A stretch of DNA of 64,000 nt, taken from assembly GCA_025454835.1 (NCBI GenBank), contig JALONQ010000001.1:62001-126000 (forward strand), written 5' to 3'. Origin of the DNA: Bacteroidota bacterium (lineage in GTDB: Bacteria; Bacteroidota; Ignavibacteria; UBA10030). Positions 1 to 10,367 of this stretch are shown piece after piece. The notes under the pieces are model-generated. The model was not told the DNA's origin, searched no databases, and saw nothing but the letters and a program-made list of their open reading frames with translations. Each line of letters starts with the position of its first letter. The stretch's first letter is position 1. Made by a program: the position numbers and the translations under genes.

Positions 1-1005
1 CAGACCGCGTTCCTTGGAGACGTCATCCTGACGACACCCCTGTTCGATGCGTTGGCAAGGGCGGGTGCGACCGTCGATGTGGTGGCGGCGCCGGCGGGGT
101 CGCAAGTCCTTCACGGACATCGGTCGTTGAGCAGTGCGATCGTGTATGACAAGAAGGGAAACGATCGGGGCCTGAGGGCTTTCTTGCGATTGTCGGCGAC
201 CGTGCGGTTCCGGTCGTACGACGTGGCGCTGGTCCCGCACCGGTCCGTGCGCAGTGCGCTGCTGGCGCGTCTCGCGATGATCCCAAGGCGCATCGGATTC
301 GACCGAAGCGCTGGAGCGTGGTCGTTCACGGACGTCGTGCGCTATCGACCGCATGCGCATGAGATCGAGAGGAACTTGGACCTGCTCGCACCGCTTGGCA
401 TAGGGAGGCCTGAGGGGCAACGGCCATCGCTCTCCCTATCGGGCGCCGATACGACCTACGCAAAGGATCTCCTGACGTCGGCGGGTTTGCTCGACGGCCC
501 TTTCGTAGCCATAGCTCCCGGGTCCGTCTGGAATACGAAGCGTTGGCCCGAAGACCGGTTCGCACGACTCGTCGCAGACCTCAGCCGTCAAGGAGTCCGG
601 TCGGTGCTGATCGGGGGCCGGGACGATGCGGCGCTGTGCGATCGGATCGCTGCGGCGGCGAAGGGTGCGGGGGTCCTGAATGCGGCCGGCGGGTCGAGTG
701 TGCTTGCCTCGGCGGCGCTCATCGAGGCGGCCAGCGTCCTTGTGACGAACGATTCGGCGCCCTTGCACCTTGCATCGGCGGTGGGAACGCCGATCGTGGC
801 CTTGTTCGGGGCGACAAGCCCATCGTTCGGGTTCGGGCCTCGCGGACCGCATGACTTCGTCGTGGAGACTGACGGACTTCCGTGCCGGCCGTGCGCGATC
901 CATGGTGGCGACCGTTGTCCGATCGGCACATTCGACTGCATGCTGCGAATCGAACCTGAACGGGTGAGTGCCATCGTGCTGGATCTCGTGCGGCGTCTTC
1001 GTTGA
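1..1005 (+). CDS. Glycosyltransferase family 9 / ADP-heptose:LPS heptosyltransferase, 5' partial
   Basis: Frame is open from base 1 (QTAFLGDVILTTPLFDAL...). GT9 motifs: 'VAIAPGSVWNTKRWPEDRFARLV' and 'LVTNDSAPLHLASAVGTPIVALFGATSP'. Confidence 0.9.
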   Translation, partial: QTAFLGDVILTTPLFDALARAGATVDVVAAPAGSQVLHGHRSLSSAIVYDKKGNDRGLRAFLRLSATVRFRSYDVALVPHRSVRSALLARLAMIPRRIGFDRSAGAWSFTDVVRYRPHAHEIERNLDLLAPLGIGRPEGQRPSLSLSGADTTYAKDLLTSAGLLDGPFVAIAPGSVWNTKRWPEDRFARLVADLSRQGVRSVLIGGRDDAALCDRIAAAAKGAGVLNAAGGSSVLASAALIEAASVLVTNDSAPLHLASAVGTPIVALFGATSPSFGFGPRGPHDFVVETDGLPCRPCAIHGGDRCPIGTFDCMLRIEPERVSAIVLDLVRRLR

Positions 1006-1031
1006 AAATCCAGTGGATTCTTCGTATCATA
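1002..1031 (+). promoter_or_regulatory. Putative promoter TTG-N20-TATCATA for tRNA-Arg
   Basis: TTG at 1002-1004, TATCATA at 1025-1031, 8 nt before the tRNA 5' end; same layout as other sites in the window. Confidence 0.5.
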
Positions 1032-1039
1032 GACGTCGC

Positions 1040-1113
1040 GCGCCCGTAGCTCAGCTGGATAGAGCGACAGCCTCCGGAGCTGTAGGTCAGGCGTTCGAAT
1101 CGCCTCGGGCGCA
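1040..1113 (+). tRNA. tRNA-Arg (anticodon CCG)
   Basis: Acceptor GCGCCCG/CGGGCGC, D-arm AGCTCAGCTGGATAGAGC, anticodon stem-loop ACAGC-CTCCGGA-GCTGT, T-arm GTTCGAATC; CCA not encoded. Confidence 0.93.
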
Positions 1114-1142
1114 CACCATCCGCACTACGATCGAAGGACACT

Positions 1143-1832
1143 ATGCTGCAGCCGAAGAAGAAGATCTCCAGACGCGAGATCAAGCAAGACCAACTTGTCA
1201 CCCGTGCCATGCAGGTGGAGGCGTGGGCGCTCGAAAACAAGAAGTACATCACGTACGTGGGCGTCGGGCTCGTGGCGCTCATCGCGATCGCGTTCGTCTG
1301 GAGCGATCGGAGCGCCGCGGCCGAGACAGAGGCGATGACGCGTTTGGCCAAGGTCGTTCCGATCTACGACCGGGGAAGCTTCCAACAGGCGATCGACGGC
1401 GCTCCCGCTGAAGGGACATTCGGCCTGCGGTCGATCGTCGATGAATACGGAAGCACCTCAGCTGGCATGATGGCCAGGGTCTATCTTGCCAATGCGTATG
1501 TTCAACAGGGCAAGTACACGGAGGCTCTCGAGCAGTACGAAGATGTCTCCGTCGGCGATCGGGTGGTCGCATCCGGTGCGCTCGCGGGCGCGGCGAAGTG
1601 CCATGAGCACCTCGGTTCGTACAACGATGCCGCTGCCAGCTACGAGCGAGCCGCATCGCTCGACCCCAAGAACCCGCTGGCGCCAGACCGGCTCCTCGCG
1701 GCCGCCGCGAACTTCAAGCGCGCCGGCAAACCGGCAGAAGCCGCTTCGGCGATCGCCACGCTGCGGAAGCAATATCCGAACTCCTCGTATGCGCGCGACC
1801 TCGACCGATTTGAGGCCGAATTCGCATCCTGA
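1143..1832 (+). CDS. Membrane-anchored tetratricopeptide repeat protein
   Basis: N-terminal TM segment (YITYVGVGLVALIAIAFVW), then TPR-like repeats (YVQQGKYTEALEQYEDV, GSYNDAAASYERAASLDPKNP). Confidence 0.75.
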   Translation: MLQPKKKISRREIKQDQLVTRAMQVEAWALENKKYITYVGVGLVALIAIAFVWSDRSAAAETEAMTRLAKVVPIYDRGSFQQAIDGAPAEGTFGLRSIVDEYGSTSAGMMARVYLANAYVQQGKYTEALEQYEDVSVGDRVVASGALAGAAKCHEHLGSYNDAAASYERAASLDPKNPLAPDRLLAAAANFKRAGKPAEAASAIATLRKQYPNSSYARDLDRFEAEFAS

Positions 1833-1850
1833 ACTGCCTCTGACCGTTGA

Positions 1851-1890
1851 GGGCCTGGAGCCGGTGTTTACACCGGCCCAGGCCTTTTTT
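1851..1890 (+). terminator. Rho-independent terminator
   Basis: GGCCTGGAGCCGGTGTTTACACCGGCCCAGGCC followed by TTTTTT. Confidence 0.9.
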
Positions 1891-1952
1891 GTTCGCGCAA
1901 CTTTTCCCCCCGGAAACACGAACACTCTCCGACCCTTCTTGCGCACGCTCGG

Positions 1953-4067
1953 ATGACCCGCCTACGGACGACATTGTTGCTGGGGGCGATGGTGCTCGCC
2001 ATTGTCATGGTCTTCGTCTACGACACGGTGCGTGCCGTGGTCGACCTGGACCTGATGGGCCTTCTGATCCTTCGCGAACTCCTGATCGTCGCGGTCGTTC
2101 TTGCCGGCTATTGGCTTCTTGGCCTTGCGTTGCGCGGCGAACGAAAGAGTATCGCCAAGGAGATCGGACGACTCACGATCGGGTCAGCCGGAGCGATCTT
2201 TCTTCTGGGAGCGATGCTCTTCTTCGGTCCCGCGAAGGGGACACGAACAGCCGACCTGCTGCCGCAGGATTCCGTCTTCGGTGTCCTGCGAGGCGTGACG
2301 CTCGGCGTCATCCTCGGTGGAGCCGCGCTGTGGACGATCCAGTCATTGCGTCAGATCGTGCTGTTCAAGCGACGCAAGGAATCGCAGCGCAACGTCATCA
2401 TCTATCTTTCTCTCCTCGGTACAACGGCAGCCGCTTCTTCTCCCGTGCTGCCGCTGGAAGGGAGCTTCGTCCTTCCGCTGTTCGTGCCGCTGACCATCCT
2501 TGCGGCTATTGTCCTCTCGTTTCGTCAGAACTGGATCGTCTATCTGTCACGCCGGGAGAAGTTGTATACGCTTCTGTATGCCTTCCTATCGTTCCTTTTC
2601 GGGTTGCTGACCGTCGTCCTGATCGCGCAGGACCATCCCGTCATCATCGAATTCCAACAGTTCAGCCGCTCGATCTACATCCTTGTGCAGCAGACGGCCG
2701 TCTTGTCGACGATCTATTTCGGCATGGCCTTCATCTCGACGCTGTTTCACATGCCGACGGCCGAGGTCTTCGAGCGGAAACAATCGGAATTGAGCTCGTT
2801 GCATAATCTCACCCGTCTCACAAGCCAGCTGCTCGACTTCGACACGCTCGTTCAGACCGTGACCCAAATGGCCCAGGAGGTGTGCGGCGCCAAGGCGGTC
2901 TGGCTCGAACTGCTCGCCAAGGCTCCCGACGGTTCCTGGTCGACGCAGGTCGTCGCGCACCGCGACATCTCGCTGGCCGAAGTGGACGAGGTCCGGGTCG
3001 CGCTCGGATCCAGCTATCGTGACCTCGTCGTCGAGGCACGTAGCGTCGTACTCGTCGACGATACCTGGAACGACCGGCGCACCAAGGGACTGCGTGACAT
3101 CGGCCGCCTTCGAGGGTCGCTGATCAGCGTTCCCCTGACAGCACGGAAGGAACTCATTGGGATCCTCCACGCCGCCCGGGAAATGACGCAAGGCTTCGAT
3201 CAGGATGATATCGACGTCCTGTCGTCGTTTGGCGATCACGTGACGATCGCCATCGAGAATGCTCGGCTGATCTCCCGCTCGATCGAGCGGGAGCGCCTGC
3301 AGCAAGAGCTTCTCGTGGCTCGTCGAATGCAACGCCAGCTCTTGCCGTCGAGTGTGCCGCAGCTCGAGCGGGCCTCCTTCTCGGCGTCGTCGGAGTCCTC
3401 AACGGAGGTCGGCGGTGACTACTATGACCTGGTCGAACTCGGCCGCGATCGATGGGGCATCGCCGTGGGCGACGTGTCGGGGAAGGGCGTCTCGGCCGCG
3501 TTCTACATGGCAGAAGTGAAGGGCATTGTGCTGTCGTTGAGCAGGGTCTGCTCATCCCCAAAAGAACTTCTCGTTCGAGCGAATGAAGCCCTTCACGGGA
3601 GTCTGGAACGGAAGGCCTTTGTCAGCCTTGTGTATGCCGTCCTGAATGAACGGACGGGCGACCTCATCCTCGCGAGGGCTGGTCATTGCCCCGTCATACA
3701 CGGCCGTGGTTCTTCCGGCCGTCTGATCCGGCCGAACGGCCTCGGCCTCGGAATGGCGGCGACCGATGTCTTCGAAGGGGCGACCGAAGAACAGGTCATT
3801 CGGCTCGAACCCGGCGACCGCTGCCTCTTCTACACTGACGGGATCACGGAGGCCAGGGATCGGAATGGGGAGGAATTCGGCTACGACCGGCTGATGGAGA
3901 TCGTCGGACGGTCTGAGGACCTCTCGGCAGATGACCTAAAAAGTCGTATTTTAGCGGCGGTCCGAACCTTTGCCGACGGGGCCGCGTATACGGACGACAT
4001 GACCCTCGTCGTCCTGCAGTGGCGCGCACCGTCCGCAGGTCCATCGGCATCGGTGCCGCGACCATAG
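1953..4067 (+). CDS. Multi-TM + GAF + SpoIIE-type PP2C serine phosphatase (RsbU-like)
   Basis: Long hydrophobic N-terminus; GAF-like segment; phosphatase motifs '[36 protein letters not shown]', 'ARAGHCPV', 'LFYTDGITEARD', 'YTDDMTLVVLQW'. Confidence 0.9.
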   Translation: MTRLRTTLLLGAMVLAIVMVFVYDTVRAVVDLDLMGLLILRELLIVAVVLAGYWLLGLALRGERKSIAKEIGRLTIGSAGAIFLLGAMLFFGPAKGTRTADLLPQDSVFGVLRGVTLGVILGGAALWTIQSLRQIVLFKRRKESQRNVIIYLSLLGTTAAASSPVLPLEGSFVLPLFVPLTILAAIVLSFRQNWIVYLSRREKLYTLLYAFLSFLFGLLTVVLIAQDHPVIIEFQQFSRSIYILVQQTAVLSTIYFGMAFISTLFHMPTAEVFERKQSELSSLHNLTRLTSQLLDFDTLVQTVTQMAQEVCGAKAVWLELLAKAPDGSWSTQVVAHRDISLAEVDEVRVALGSSYRDLVVEARSVVLVDDTWNDRRTKGLRDIGRLRGSLISVPLTARKELIGILHAAREMTQGFDQDDIDVLSSFGDHVTIAIENARLISRSIERERLQQELLVARRMQRQLLPSSVPQLERASFSASSESSTEVGGDYYDLVELGRDRWGIAVGDVSGKGVSAAFYMAEVKGIVLSLSRVCSSPKELLVRANEALHGSLERKAFVSLVYAVLNERTGDLILARAGHCPVIHGRGSSGRLIRPNGLGLGMAATDVFEGATEEQVIRLEPGDRCLFYTDGITEARDRNGEEFGYDRLMEIVGRSEDLSADDLKSRILAAVRTFADGAAYTDDMTLVVLQWRAPSAGPSASVPRP

Positions 4068-4076
4068 GAGAATGGT

Positions 4077-4439
4077 ATGAGTGATTTCAAGGTCAACCAC
4101 CGGGAAGGCGCTGGCATCCATGTCATTGAATTGAAGGGCTACCTGGATGCGCACACGGCGACCGATCTGGAGAGCGCATTCCAGCGTCTCATCAATGACC
4201 AGAAGTTCCGGATCGTCGTCAACTGCCGCGACCTGACCTACATCAGCAGCGCCGGCCTCGGCGTGTTCATGGCGTACATCGAGGACGTCCGAAAGAACCA
4301 GGGCGACATCAAGCTCACGAACATGAGCTCCAAGGTGTACAACGTGTTCGACCTGCTTGGATTCCCGATCCTGTACGAGATCTACAAGGACGAGCAGGAA
4401 GCGATACGAAAGTTCGGCGAAAGCTCAACAGGCCGCTGA
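4077..4439 (+). CDS. STAS-domain anti-sigma factor antagonist
   Basis: STAS signature 'NCRDLTYISSAGLGVFMAYIEDVRKNQGDIKLTNMSSKVYNVFDLLGF'. Confidence 0.92.
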   Translation: MSDFKVNHREGAGIHVIELKGYLDAHTATDLESAFQRLINDQKFRIVVNCRDLTYISSAGLGVFMAYIEDVRKNQGDIKLTNMSSKVYNVFDLLGFPILYEIYKDEQEAIRKFGESSTGR

Positions 4440-4448
4440 CACCGCGCC

Positions 4449-4901
4449 ATGTCGCGATTCCCCCGTTCCATAACGACCACGGTCCGGAGCTCGACCGACC
4501 ACTTGCGCGAGGTGCGCCATTTCGTCGAGGCTGCCGCGCGGCAATTCGGATTCGTCGACGAGGACGTCTCGAACATCGTCCTGGCCGTCGATGAGGCGTG
4601 CACGAACATCATCAAACATGCCTATGGCGGATCCTCGACAGGTGAGATCCGCGTGACCGTCATTCGTGAGGGGACATCGTTCGAAGTGCAGATCCACGAC
4701 CAGGGGCGGCCCTTCGATCCAGAATCGATCCACCCGCCCAACCTCAAACAACACCTCTCAGAGTACCGTCGTGGCGGGCTCGGAGTGTATCTCATGCGTC
4801 GGCTGATGGACCAGGTGGAGTTTTCCATCCATCCCGGTCGTCCCAACGAAGTTCGCCTCGTGAAATACCTGGGCTCGCCTTCGGCCCATACCGGCACCTG
4901 A
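4449..4901 (+). CDS. RsbW/SpoIIAB-like serine-protein kinase (HATPase)
   Basis: N-box 'VLAVDEACTNIIKHAYGG', G1 'IHDQGRPFDPES', 'RRGGLGVYLMRRLMDQVEF'. Confidence 0.9.
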   Translation: MSRFPRSITTTVRSSTDHLREVRHFVEAAARQFGFVDEDVSNIVLAVDEACTNIIKHAYGGSSTGEIRVTVIREGTSFEVQIHDQGRPFDPESIHPPNLKQHLSEYRRGGLGVYLMRRLMDQVEFSIHPGRPNEVRLVKYLGSPSAHTGT

Positions 4902-4915
4902 GCGGCCGCATCCCC

Positions 4916-6625
4916 GTGTCCTCCCGTCGCGTCACGTTGGAGCTGCAACCCCTCTTCGAATTCAGCAAGGTCGTCAACTCGTCGCTCGACCTCGAGTTCA
5001 TCCTCGCCACCGTCCTCAGGACGATCATGGGGAAGATGCTCGTCGGGAAAGGGATGGTCTTGAGTCGCGGAGACGGTACGCAGTTCCGTGTCCGTTTTGT
5101 GCGCGGTATCTCCGATGGTCTCGTCGGCACCACCCTTCGACTGGCGCGTCCGCCTCGGACGTTCGTCCACCTTCGGCGTCGGAAGGACGATTGGGCCACG
5201 CTCCTCGTTTCCTCCGAGCTGGACCTGCTCATCCCTATCCTCTCCCGGAACGCGATCGTCGGCTATCTTGGGCTCGGCCGCCGCTTGAACGGCGCCCGAT
5301 ACTCCGCGAATGATCGCGCTCTGCTTCGATCGCTGGTCGACCTCTCCGGTTCGGCCATTGAGAAGGCGCTGATCCTCGGCCAGGTGCACGATGCGAACCG
5401 GAACCTGGACCGGAAGGTGCAGGAATTGAACACGCTGTTCGACCTGAGCAGGGAGCTGAACTCCGGTCTTGACCTCGACAAGGTGCTGCGTCTCCTGTCG
5501 TTCTCGCTGATGGGCCAGGTCGGCGTGCGCCAGTACGCCGTTGCGCTCGAACGTGACGGAAAACTCGAGATCGCCGCCAGCCGCATGGAGGATCCCGAGG
5601 CCCTCCGGGCGGTGTTCCCCGATCTGTGCACCCTGAAACGGGCATCGACCACACAGGAGCTGCTGAAACATCGCGATTGCCGGAGGCCCGCCGGTGAGCT
5701 CATACGGCTCGGTTTTGAGGCCGTCGTACCGATGCATGTGCAACAGAAGACAAAGGGCTTGATCATCATCGGACCGCGGATCCGCACCGTGCCGTATGGA
5801 CAAGCCGACCTTGAGTACCTCTATGCGTTGGGGAACATGGCGATCGTCTCTATCGAGAATGCCCGTCTCTTCCGCGACGCGATCGAGATGCAAAAACTCG
5901 AGGATGAGCTCATGATCGCTCAGGAGATCCAGCGCGACCTTCTCCCCGAGCGATTGCCTGAGATCCCCGGCTTCGATATCGCCGCCTCCAACATCCCTTC
6001 AAAACAGGTGGGTGGCGACTACTATGACGTGCTAGCGCGGAAAGGGAACGAGTTCGTCATCGCGATCGGCGATGTCTCTGGGAAAGGCGTCCCCGCCGCA
6101 CTTTTGATGGCGAATGCGCAAGCTGCGTTGCGCGCCCTTTCGCCGTCGGCCGACTCGCTCAGCGAGATCACCGGACGCATGAACGACCTGGCGGCGGCGA
6201 ACACGAGGGGTGGAAACAAGTTCATCACCTTCTTCTGGGGTGTTCTGGACGCCTCGAGCCGAACACTGCAGTATGTCAATGCCGGCCATAACCCTCCGAT
6301 CGTCCTGCGAACCTCCGGCGCCGTCGAGTATCTCGACAAGGGAGGATTGATCCTGGGGGTCCTGCCCACGCGGACCCCCTATGAACAAGGGACGGTCCGT
6401 TTGGAGCGCGGCGACATTCTCGTGCTCTATACCGACGGCGTGAGTGAAGCGATGAATGCCGGCGGAGAGGATTTTTCCGAGGAGCGTATGCTGGAGGTCC
6501 TCCGTCACCTGCGCACGGAGAGTGCGTCGGGCCTCCTGAACGGTCTCTTGTCCGCGGTGGATCAGCACGCAGCGTCGACGCCTCAGTCAGACGATATCAC
6601 TGTCCTCATTCTCCGCGCCACCTAG
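4916..6625 (+). CDS. GAF-domain SpoIIE-type PP2C serine phosphatase
   Basis: GAF-like N-terminus; '[36 protein letters not shown]', '[11 protein letters not shown]', '[13 protein letters not shown]', '[13 protein letters not shown]'. Confidence 0.9.
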   Translation: MSSRRVTLELQPLFEFSKVVNSSLDLEFILATVLRTIMGKMLVGKGMVLSRGDGTQFRVRFVRGISDGLVGTTLRLARPPRTFVHLRRRKDDWATLLVSSELDLLIPILSRNAIVGYLGLGRRLNGARYSANDRALLRSLVDLSGSAIEKALILGQVHDANRNLDRKVQELNTLFDLSRELNSGLDLDKVLRLLSFSLMGQVGVRQYAVALERDGKLEIAASRMEDPEALRAVFPDLCTLKRASTTQELLKHRDCRRPAGELIRLGFEAVVPMHVQQKTKGLIIIGPRIRTVPYGQADLEYLYALGNMAIVSIENARLFRDAIEMQKLEDELMIAQEIQRDLLPERLPEIPGFDIAASNIPSKQVGGDYYDVLARKGNEFVIAIGDVSGKGVPAALLMANAQAALRALSPSADSLSEITGRMNDLAAANTRGGNKFITFFWGVLDASSRTLQYVNAGHNPPIVLRTSGAVEYLDKGGLILGVLPTRTPYEQGTVRLERGDILVLYTDGVSEAMNAGGEDFSEERMLEVLRHLRTESASGLLNGLLSAVDQHAASTPQSDDITVLILRAT

Positions 6626-6634
6626 GCGCACGCG

Positions 6635-6664
6635 TTGCTATTCCTGCCATTGCACCGTAACTTC
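6635..6664 (+). promoter_or_regulatory. Putative promoter TTG-N20-TAACTTC upstream of leuS
   Basis: TTG 6635-6637, TAACTTC 6658-6664; leader to leuS ATG about 80 nt. Confidence 0.4.
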
Positions 6665-6746
6665 ACCTGATTGCAGGCCTGCGAATTTCGAAGGGACCCC
6701 CTTCCAGGCACTGCTCGTCTTTGCGCCAACCCTCCGATCCGCCAGC

Positions 6747-9329
6747 ATGCGCTACGATTTTCGCTCTATCGAACCGAAATGGCAGGCCTATTGGGAAAGT
6801 CATGGGACCTTCCGTACGTCCGATGACGCACCGGGTCCCCGTACGTATATCCTCGACATGTTTCCGTACCCCTCCGGCGCAGGACTCCACGTCGGACATC
6901 CCGAGGGCTACACGGCCACTGATATTGTCTGCCGCTATCTGAGGATGAAAGGTCATCATGTCCTTCATCCGATGGGGTGGGATGCCTTCGGCCTTCCGGC
7001 TGAACGATATGCGATGCAAACAAACATCCATCCCCGCGTCACGACGGAAGAGAACATCAACACGTTCCGGCGCCAGATCAAGATGCTCGGCCTGAGCTAC
7101 GACTGGAGCCGCGAAGTCAACACGACGGATCCCTCGTACTACCGATGGACGCAGTGGATCTTCCTGCAGCTGTACGGGTCTTGGTTCGATCCTCTCGCCA
7201 AGAAGGCCCGCCCGATCGCCGACCTCGAAAGAGAACTGGAGCAGGCTGGAAGCACGCGTCTGACCGGAAGCCGACGCCTGACCCCTTCCGAATGGAAGGC
7301 CATGGGTCGCCAGGAACGTCAGCAGTACCTCGCCGGCTTTCGCCTTGCGTATGTCGCCGAAGTGCCCGTGAACTGGTGCGAAGCGCTGGGGACCGTCCTG
7401 GCGAATGAAGAGGTCGCCGAGTGGACGGAAAAGGGCTACACGGTCGAGCGCAAGCCGATGCGCCAGTGGATGATGCGCATCACAGCATACGCCGAGCGGT
7501 TGCTTGAGGACGGAGCGAGGCTCGACTGGCCATCGTCGACGATGGAACAGCAGAAGAATTGGATCGGGCGGTCGGAGGGGGCCGAGATACGGTTCTCCGT
7601 CGAAGGGCGACCCGACCTTGCGGTCACGGTGTTCACGACCCGGCCGGACACGCTCTTCGGCGCCACATACATGGTGCTGGCGCCGGAACATCCCTTGATC
7701 CCCGCTCTGATCTCCGATCCACAACGTGACGCCGTCGAACAGTATCGGAAGCAAGCGGCTCTCAAGTCGGACATCGAACGGGGGGCCGAGAAGGAGAAGA
7801 CAGGCGTGCCGCTCGGCTCGTCGGTCATCAATCCGGCAACGGGAAACCCGATCCCGATCTGGATCGCCGACTATGTGCTCGCGAGCTATGGCACCGGGGC
7901 GATCATGGCCGTCCCCGCCCACGACGAGCGCGACCATGCCTTTGCGACCGCCTTTCACCTGCCCATCGTCGAGGTGGTGCAGGGCGGGGGCGGGGCCGAC
8001 GTGTGTTTCACCGGGGAAGGCGTGGCCATCGCTTCGACCGGTCCGGAGCTCTCCCTCGACGGTCTAGAGACCCCTCAAGCGATCACGGCCGTTACGACCT
8101 GGCTGGAAAAGACAGGGCGTGGAAGGGGAACGGTGCAATGTAAGTTGCGCGATTGGTTGTTCTCACGGCAGCGCTATTGGGGCGAACCGATCCCGATCGT
8201 CCATCTCGCCGACGGGACGATGGAGGCGTGGGAGGCGCTTCCGCTCACCCTTCCGGAGCTTGCGACGTTTCAGCCGAGCGGCACGACGGAGTCGCCGCTG
8301 GCCCTCGCGACCGACTGGGTGAACATCCTTGAGCCGAAAACGGGTCAGAAAGGCGTGCGCGAAACGAACACGATGCCGCAGTGGGCGGGTTCGTGCTGGT
8401 ACTATCTACGCTATATCGACCCTCATAACGACGCGGCATTCTGCGATCCCGCCAAAGAGCGGCAATGGATGCCCGTGACGCTCTACGTCGGAGGCTCGGA
8501 ACACGCGGTCCTGCACCTGATGTACGCGCGCTTCTGGCACAAAGTGCTTTATGACCTTGGCCACGTGAGCACTCCCGAGCCATTCCCGCGGTTGCGGCAT
8601 CAAGGCATCATTCTCGGTGAGGATTCACGGAAGATGTCGAAGTCGCGCGGGAACGTCGTGAATCCCGATGACGTCGTACGGGAGTACGGGGCCGATGCGC
8701 TCCGCATGTTCGAAATGTTCATGGGCCCCTTGGAAGAGATGAAGCCATGGAGCACCAAGGGAGTCGACGGCGTCTTCCGGTTTCTGAACCGCGTGTGGCG
8801 TTTGTTCGTGGATGAGGACGGATCCACCGTCCGCTTTTCGGACGAACCGACGCGCGAGGCGCATTTGGAGAGGACCTTCCACTTCACCCTTAAGAAGGTC
8901 GGGGAGGACATCGAAAGTTTGCGCTTCAACACGGCGATCTCACAAATGATGATCTTCGTGAACGAAGCCATGAAGGCGGAGCGTCTCCCCAAGGGTATGA
9001 TGGAATCGTTCCTCCTCGTCCTCGCGCCGTTCGCTCCGCATCTCGCCGAAGAGCTGTGGGAACGCCTGGGTCATGGGCAGACGCTCGCTCGCGAACCGTG
9101 GCCCGTGTACGACCCCGGCAAACTGGCTTCAGGTTCAGTCGAGATCGTACTGCAGGTCAACGGAAAGGTCCGGTCGAAGACCACACTTCCGGTGGAAGCC
9201 TCGGAGGCTGACATGGAGAACGCGGCCTTGGGGGATGCGCACGTCCAGCGCTACGTCGCGGGCAAGACGATCGTCAAGAAGATCATCGTACGTCACAAAC
9301 TCGTGAACATCGTCGTCAGGGAAGGATAA
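6747..9329 (+). CDS. leuS: Leucyl-tRNA synthetase
   Basis: '[24 protein letters not shown]' (HIGH region), '[16 protein letters not shown]' (KMSKS), editing-domain '[21 protein letters not shown]'. Confidence 0.98.
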   Translation: MRYDFRSIEPKWQAYWESHGTFRTSDDAPGPRTYILDMFPYPSGAGLHVGHPEGYTATDIVCRYLRMKGHHVLHPMGWDAFGLPAERYAMQTNIHPRVTTEENINTFRRQIKMLGLSYDWSREVNTTDPSYYRWTQWIFLQLYGSWFDPLAKKARPIADLERELEQAGSTRLTGSRRLTPSEWKAMGRQERQQYLAGFRLAYVAEVPVNWCEALGTVLANEEVAEWTEKGYTVERKPMRQWMMRITAYAERLLEDGARLDWPSSTMEQQKNWIGRSEGAEIRFSVEGRPDLAVTVFTTRPDTLFGATYMVLAPEHPLIPALISDPQRDAVEQYRKQAALKSDIERGAEKEKTGVPLGSSVINPATGNPIPIWIADYVLASYGTGAIMAVPAHDERDHAFATAFHLPIVEVVQGGGGADVCFTGEGVAIASTGPELSLDGLETPQAITAVTTWLEKTGRGRGTVQCKLRDWLFSRQRYWGEPIPIVHLADGTMEAWEALPLTLPELATFQPSGTTESPLALATDWVNILEPKTGQKGVRETNTMPQWAGSCWYYLRYIDPHNDAAFCDPAKERQWMPVTLYVGGSEHAVLHLMYARFWHKVLYDLGHVSTPEPFPRLRHQGIILGEDSRKMSKSRGNVVNPDDVVREYGADALRMFEMFMGPLEEMKPWSTKGVDGVFRFLNRVWRLFVDEDGSTVRFSDEPTREAHLERTFHFTLKKVGEDIESLRFNTAISQMMIFVNEAMKAERLPKGMMESFLLVLAPFAPHLAEELWERLGHGQTLAREPWPVYDPGKLASGSVEIVLQVNGKVRSKTTLPVEASEADMENAALGDAHVQRYVAGKTIVKKIIVRHKLVNIVVREG

Positions 9330-9333
9330 GCGC

Positions 9334-10098
9334 GTGCTGTCCGTCGCCGTGATCACGTACAACGAAGAACGGAACATTGAACGCTGTCTTGCATCAGTGG
9401 TAGCTCTGGCGGACGACATCGTCGTTGTCGATTCAGGATCGACCGACCGCACGGTCGAACTGGCAACAGCGGCTGGGGCCCGAGTGCTCATGCACCGTTT
9501 CGAAGGCCATATCCAGCAGAAGAATCATGCGATCGAGCACTGCCGGCACGACTGGGTCTTGTCGCTCGATGCCGATGAGGCGCTCAGCGCGGAGCTCGCT
9601 GCGTCCATTCGAGCTGTCCTGACGGCACCGCGCCATGACGGCTACGCCATGAACCGCCTCACGCAGTATTGCGGTAGCTGGATCCGTCACGGGGGCTGGT
9701 ACCCGGATCGCAAGGTTCGGCTCTTCCGCCGGGGCAGAGGCGCCTGGGCCGGCGTGAATCCACACGACCGCTATGAACTGACCGATCGTCATGCCACCGT
9801 CGGCCGTTTGAGCGGCGACCTGTTGCACTACAGCTATGCTTCGATCAGCGATCACCTTCGTCAGATCGATTACTTCACCGGCATTACTGCGTCGGAACTG
9901 CATCGTTCCGGCAAGACCGCGCCGTTGTGGCGTATCGTGCTGGCTCCGCCGTTCCGCCTGTTCAGGGACTACATCCTCAAAGGCGGTTGGATGGATGGGT
10001 TCCACGGATTCGTGATAGCCATCCTCTCATCGACAGCCGTCTTGATCAAGTACGCGAAACTTCGCCACCTCCGTCGAGAGGGCCAACGCCATGGATGA
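9334..10098 (+). CDS. Glycosyltransferase family 2 (LPS-core WaaE/KdtX-like), GTG start
   Basis: 'LSVAVITYNEERNIERCLASVVALADDIVVVDSGSTDRTVELA', 'WVLSLDADEAL', 'YPDRKVRLFRRG'. Confidence 0.9.
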   Translation: MLSVAVITYNEERNIERCLASVVALADDIVVVDSGSTDRTVELATAAGARVLMHRFEGHIQQKNHAIEHCRHDWVLSLDADEALSAELAASIRAVLTAPRHDGYAMNRLTQYCGSWIRHGGWYPDRKVRLFRRGRGAWAGVNPHDRYELTDRHATVGRLSGDLLHYSYASISDHLRQIDYFTGITASELHRSGKTAPLWRIVLAPPFRLFRDYILKGGWMDGFHGFVIAILSSTAVLIKYAKLRHLRREGQRHG

Positions 10099-10363
10099 CC
10101 AACGCCGACAAGCGCTCTTTGCAAGCCTCGTAATCTCCCTGCATGCGGCGGCGATGCAACATCTGGGGAAGGTGAAGGACCCTGCGACCGATACGGTCCG
10201 CCGGGACCTTGAGCAGGCCCAGATGGTGATCGATCTGCTCGACATGCTCACGGAGAACACCAAGAACAACCTCTCAGCGAACGAATCAACGTTCCTGTCC
10301 CGTACCGTCCAGGAACTCAAGCTCAACTACGTCGATGAGGTTGTAAAAGATCAGAAAGCGTGA
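10091..10363 (+). CDS. DUF1844 domain protein
   Basis: 'SLVISLHAAAMQHLGKVKDPATDTVRRDLEQAQMVIDLLDMLTEKTKxN'-type sequence characteristic of DUF1844. Confidence 0.85.
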   Translation: MDDQRRQALFASLVISLHAAAMQHLGKVKDPATDTVRRDLEQAQMVIDLLDMLTENTKNNLSANESTFLSRTVQELKLNYVDEVVKDQKA

Positions 10364-10367
10364 GACC

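Noticed and set aside
1847-2806. 319-aa plus-strand ORF
   Set aside because: Out of frame with the SpoIIE phosphatase and begins inside a strong terminator.
4622-5893. 423-aa minus-strand ORF
   Set aside because: Antisense to the RsbW-like kinase and GAF phosphatase; no domain seen.
6663-7958. 431-aa minus-strand ORF
   Set aside because: Antisense to leuS.
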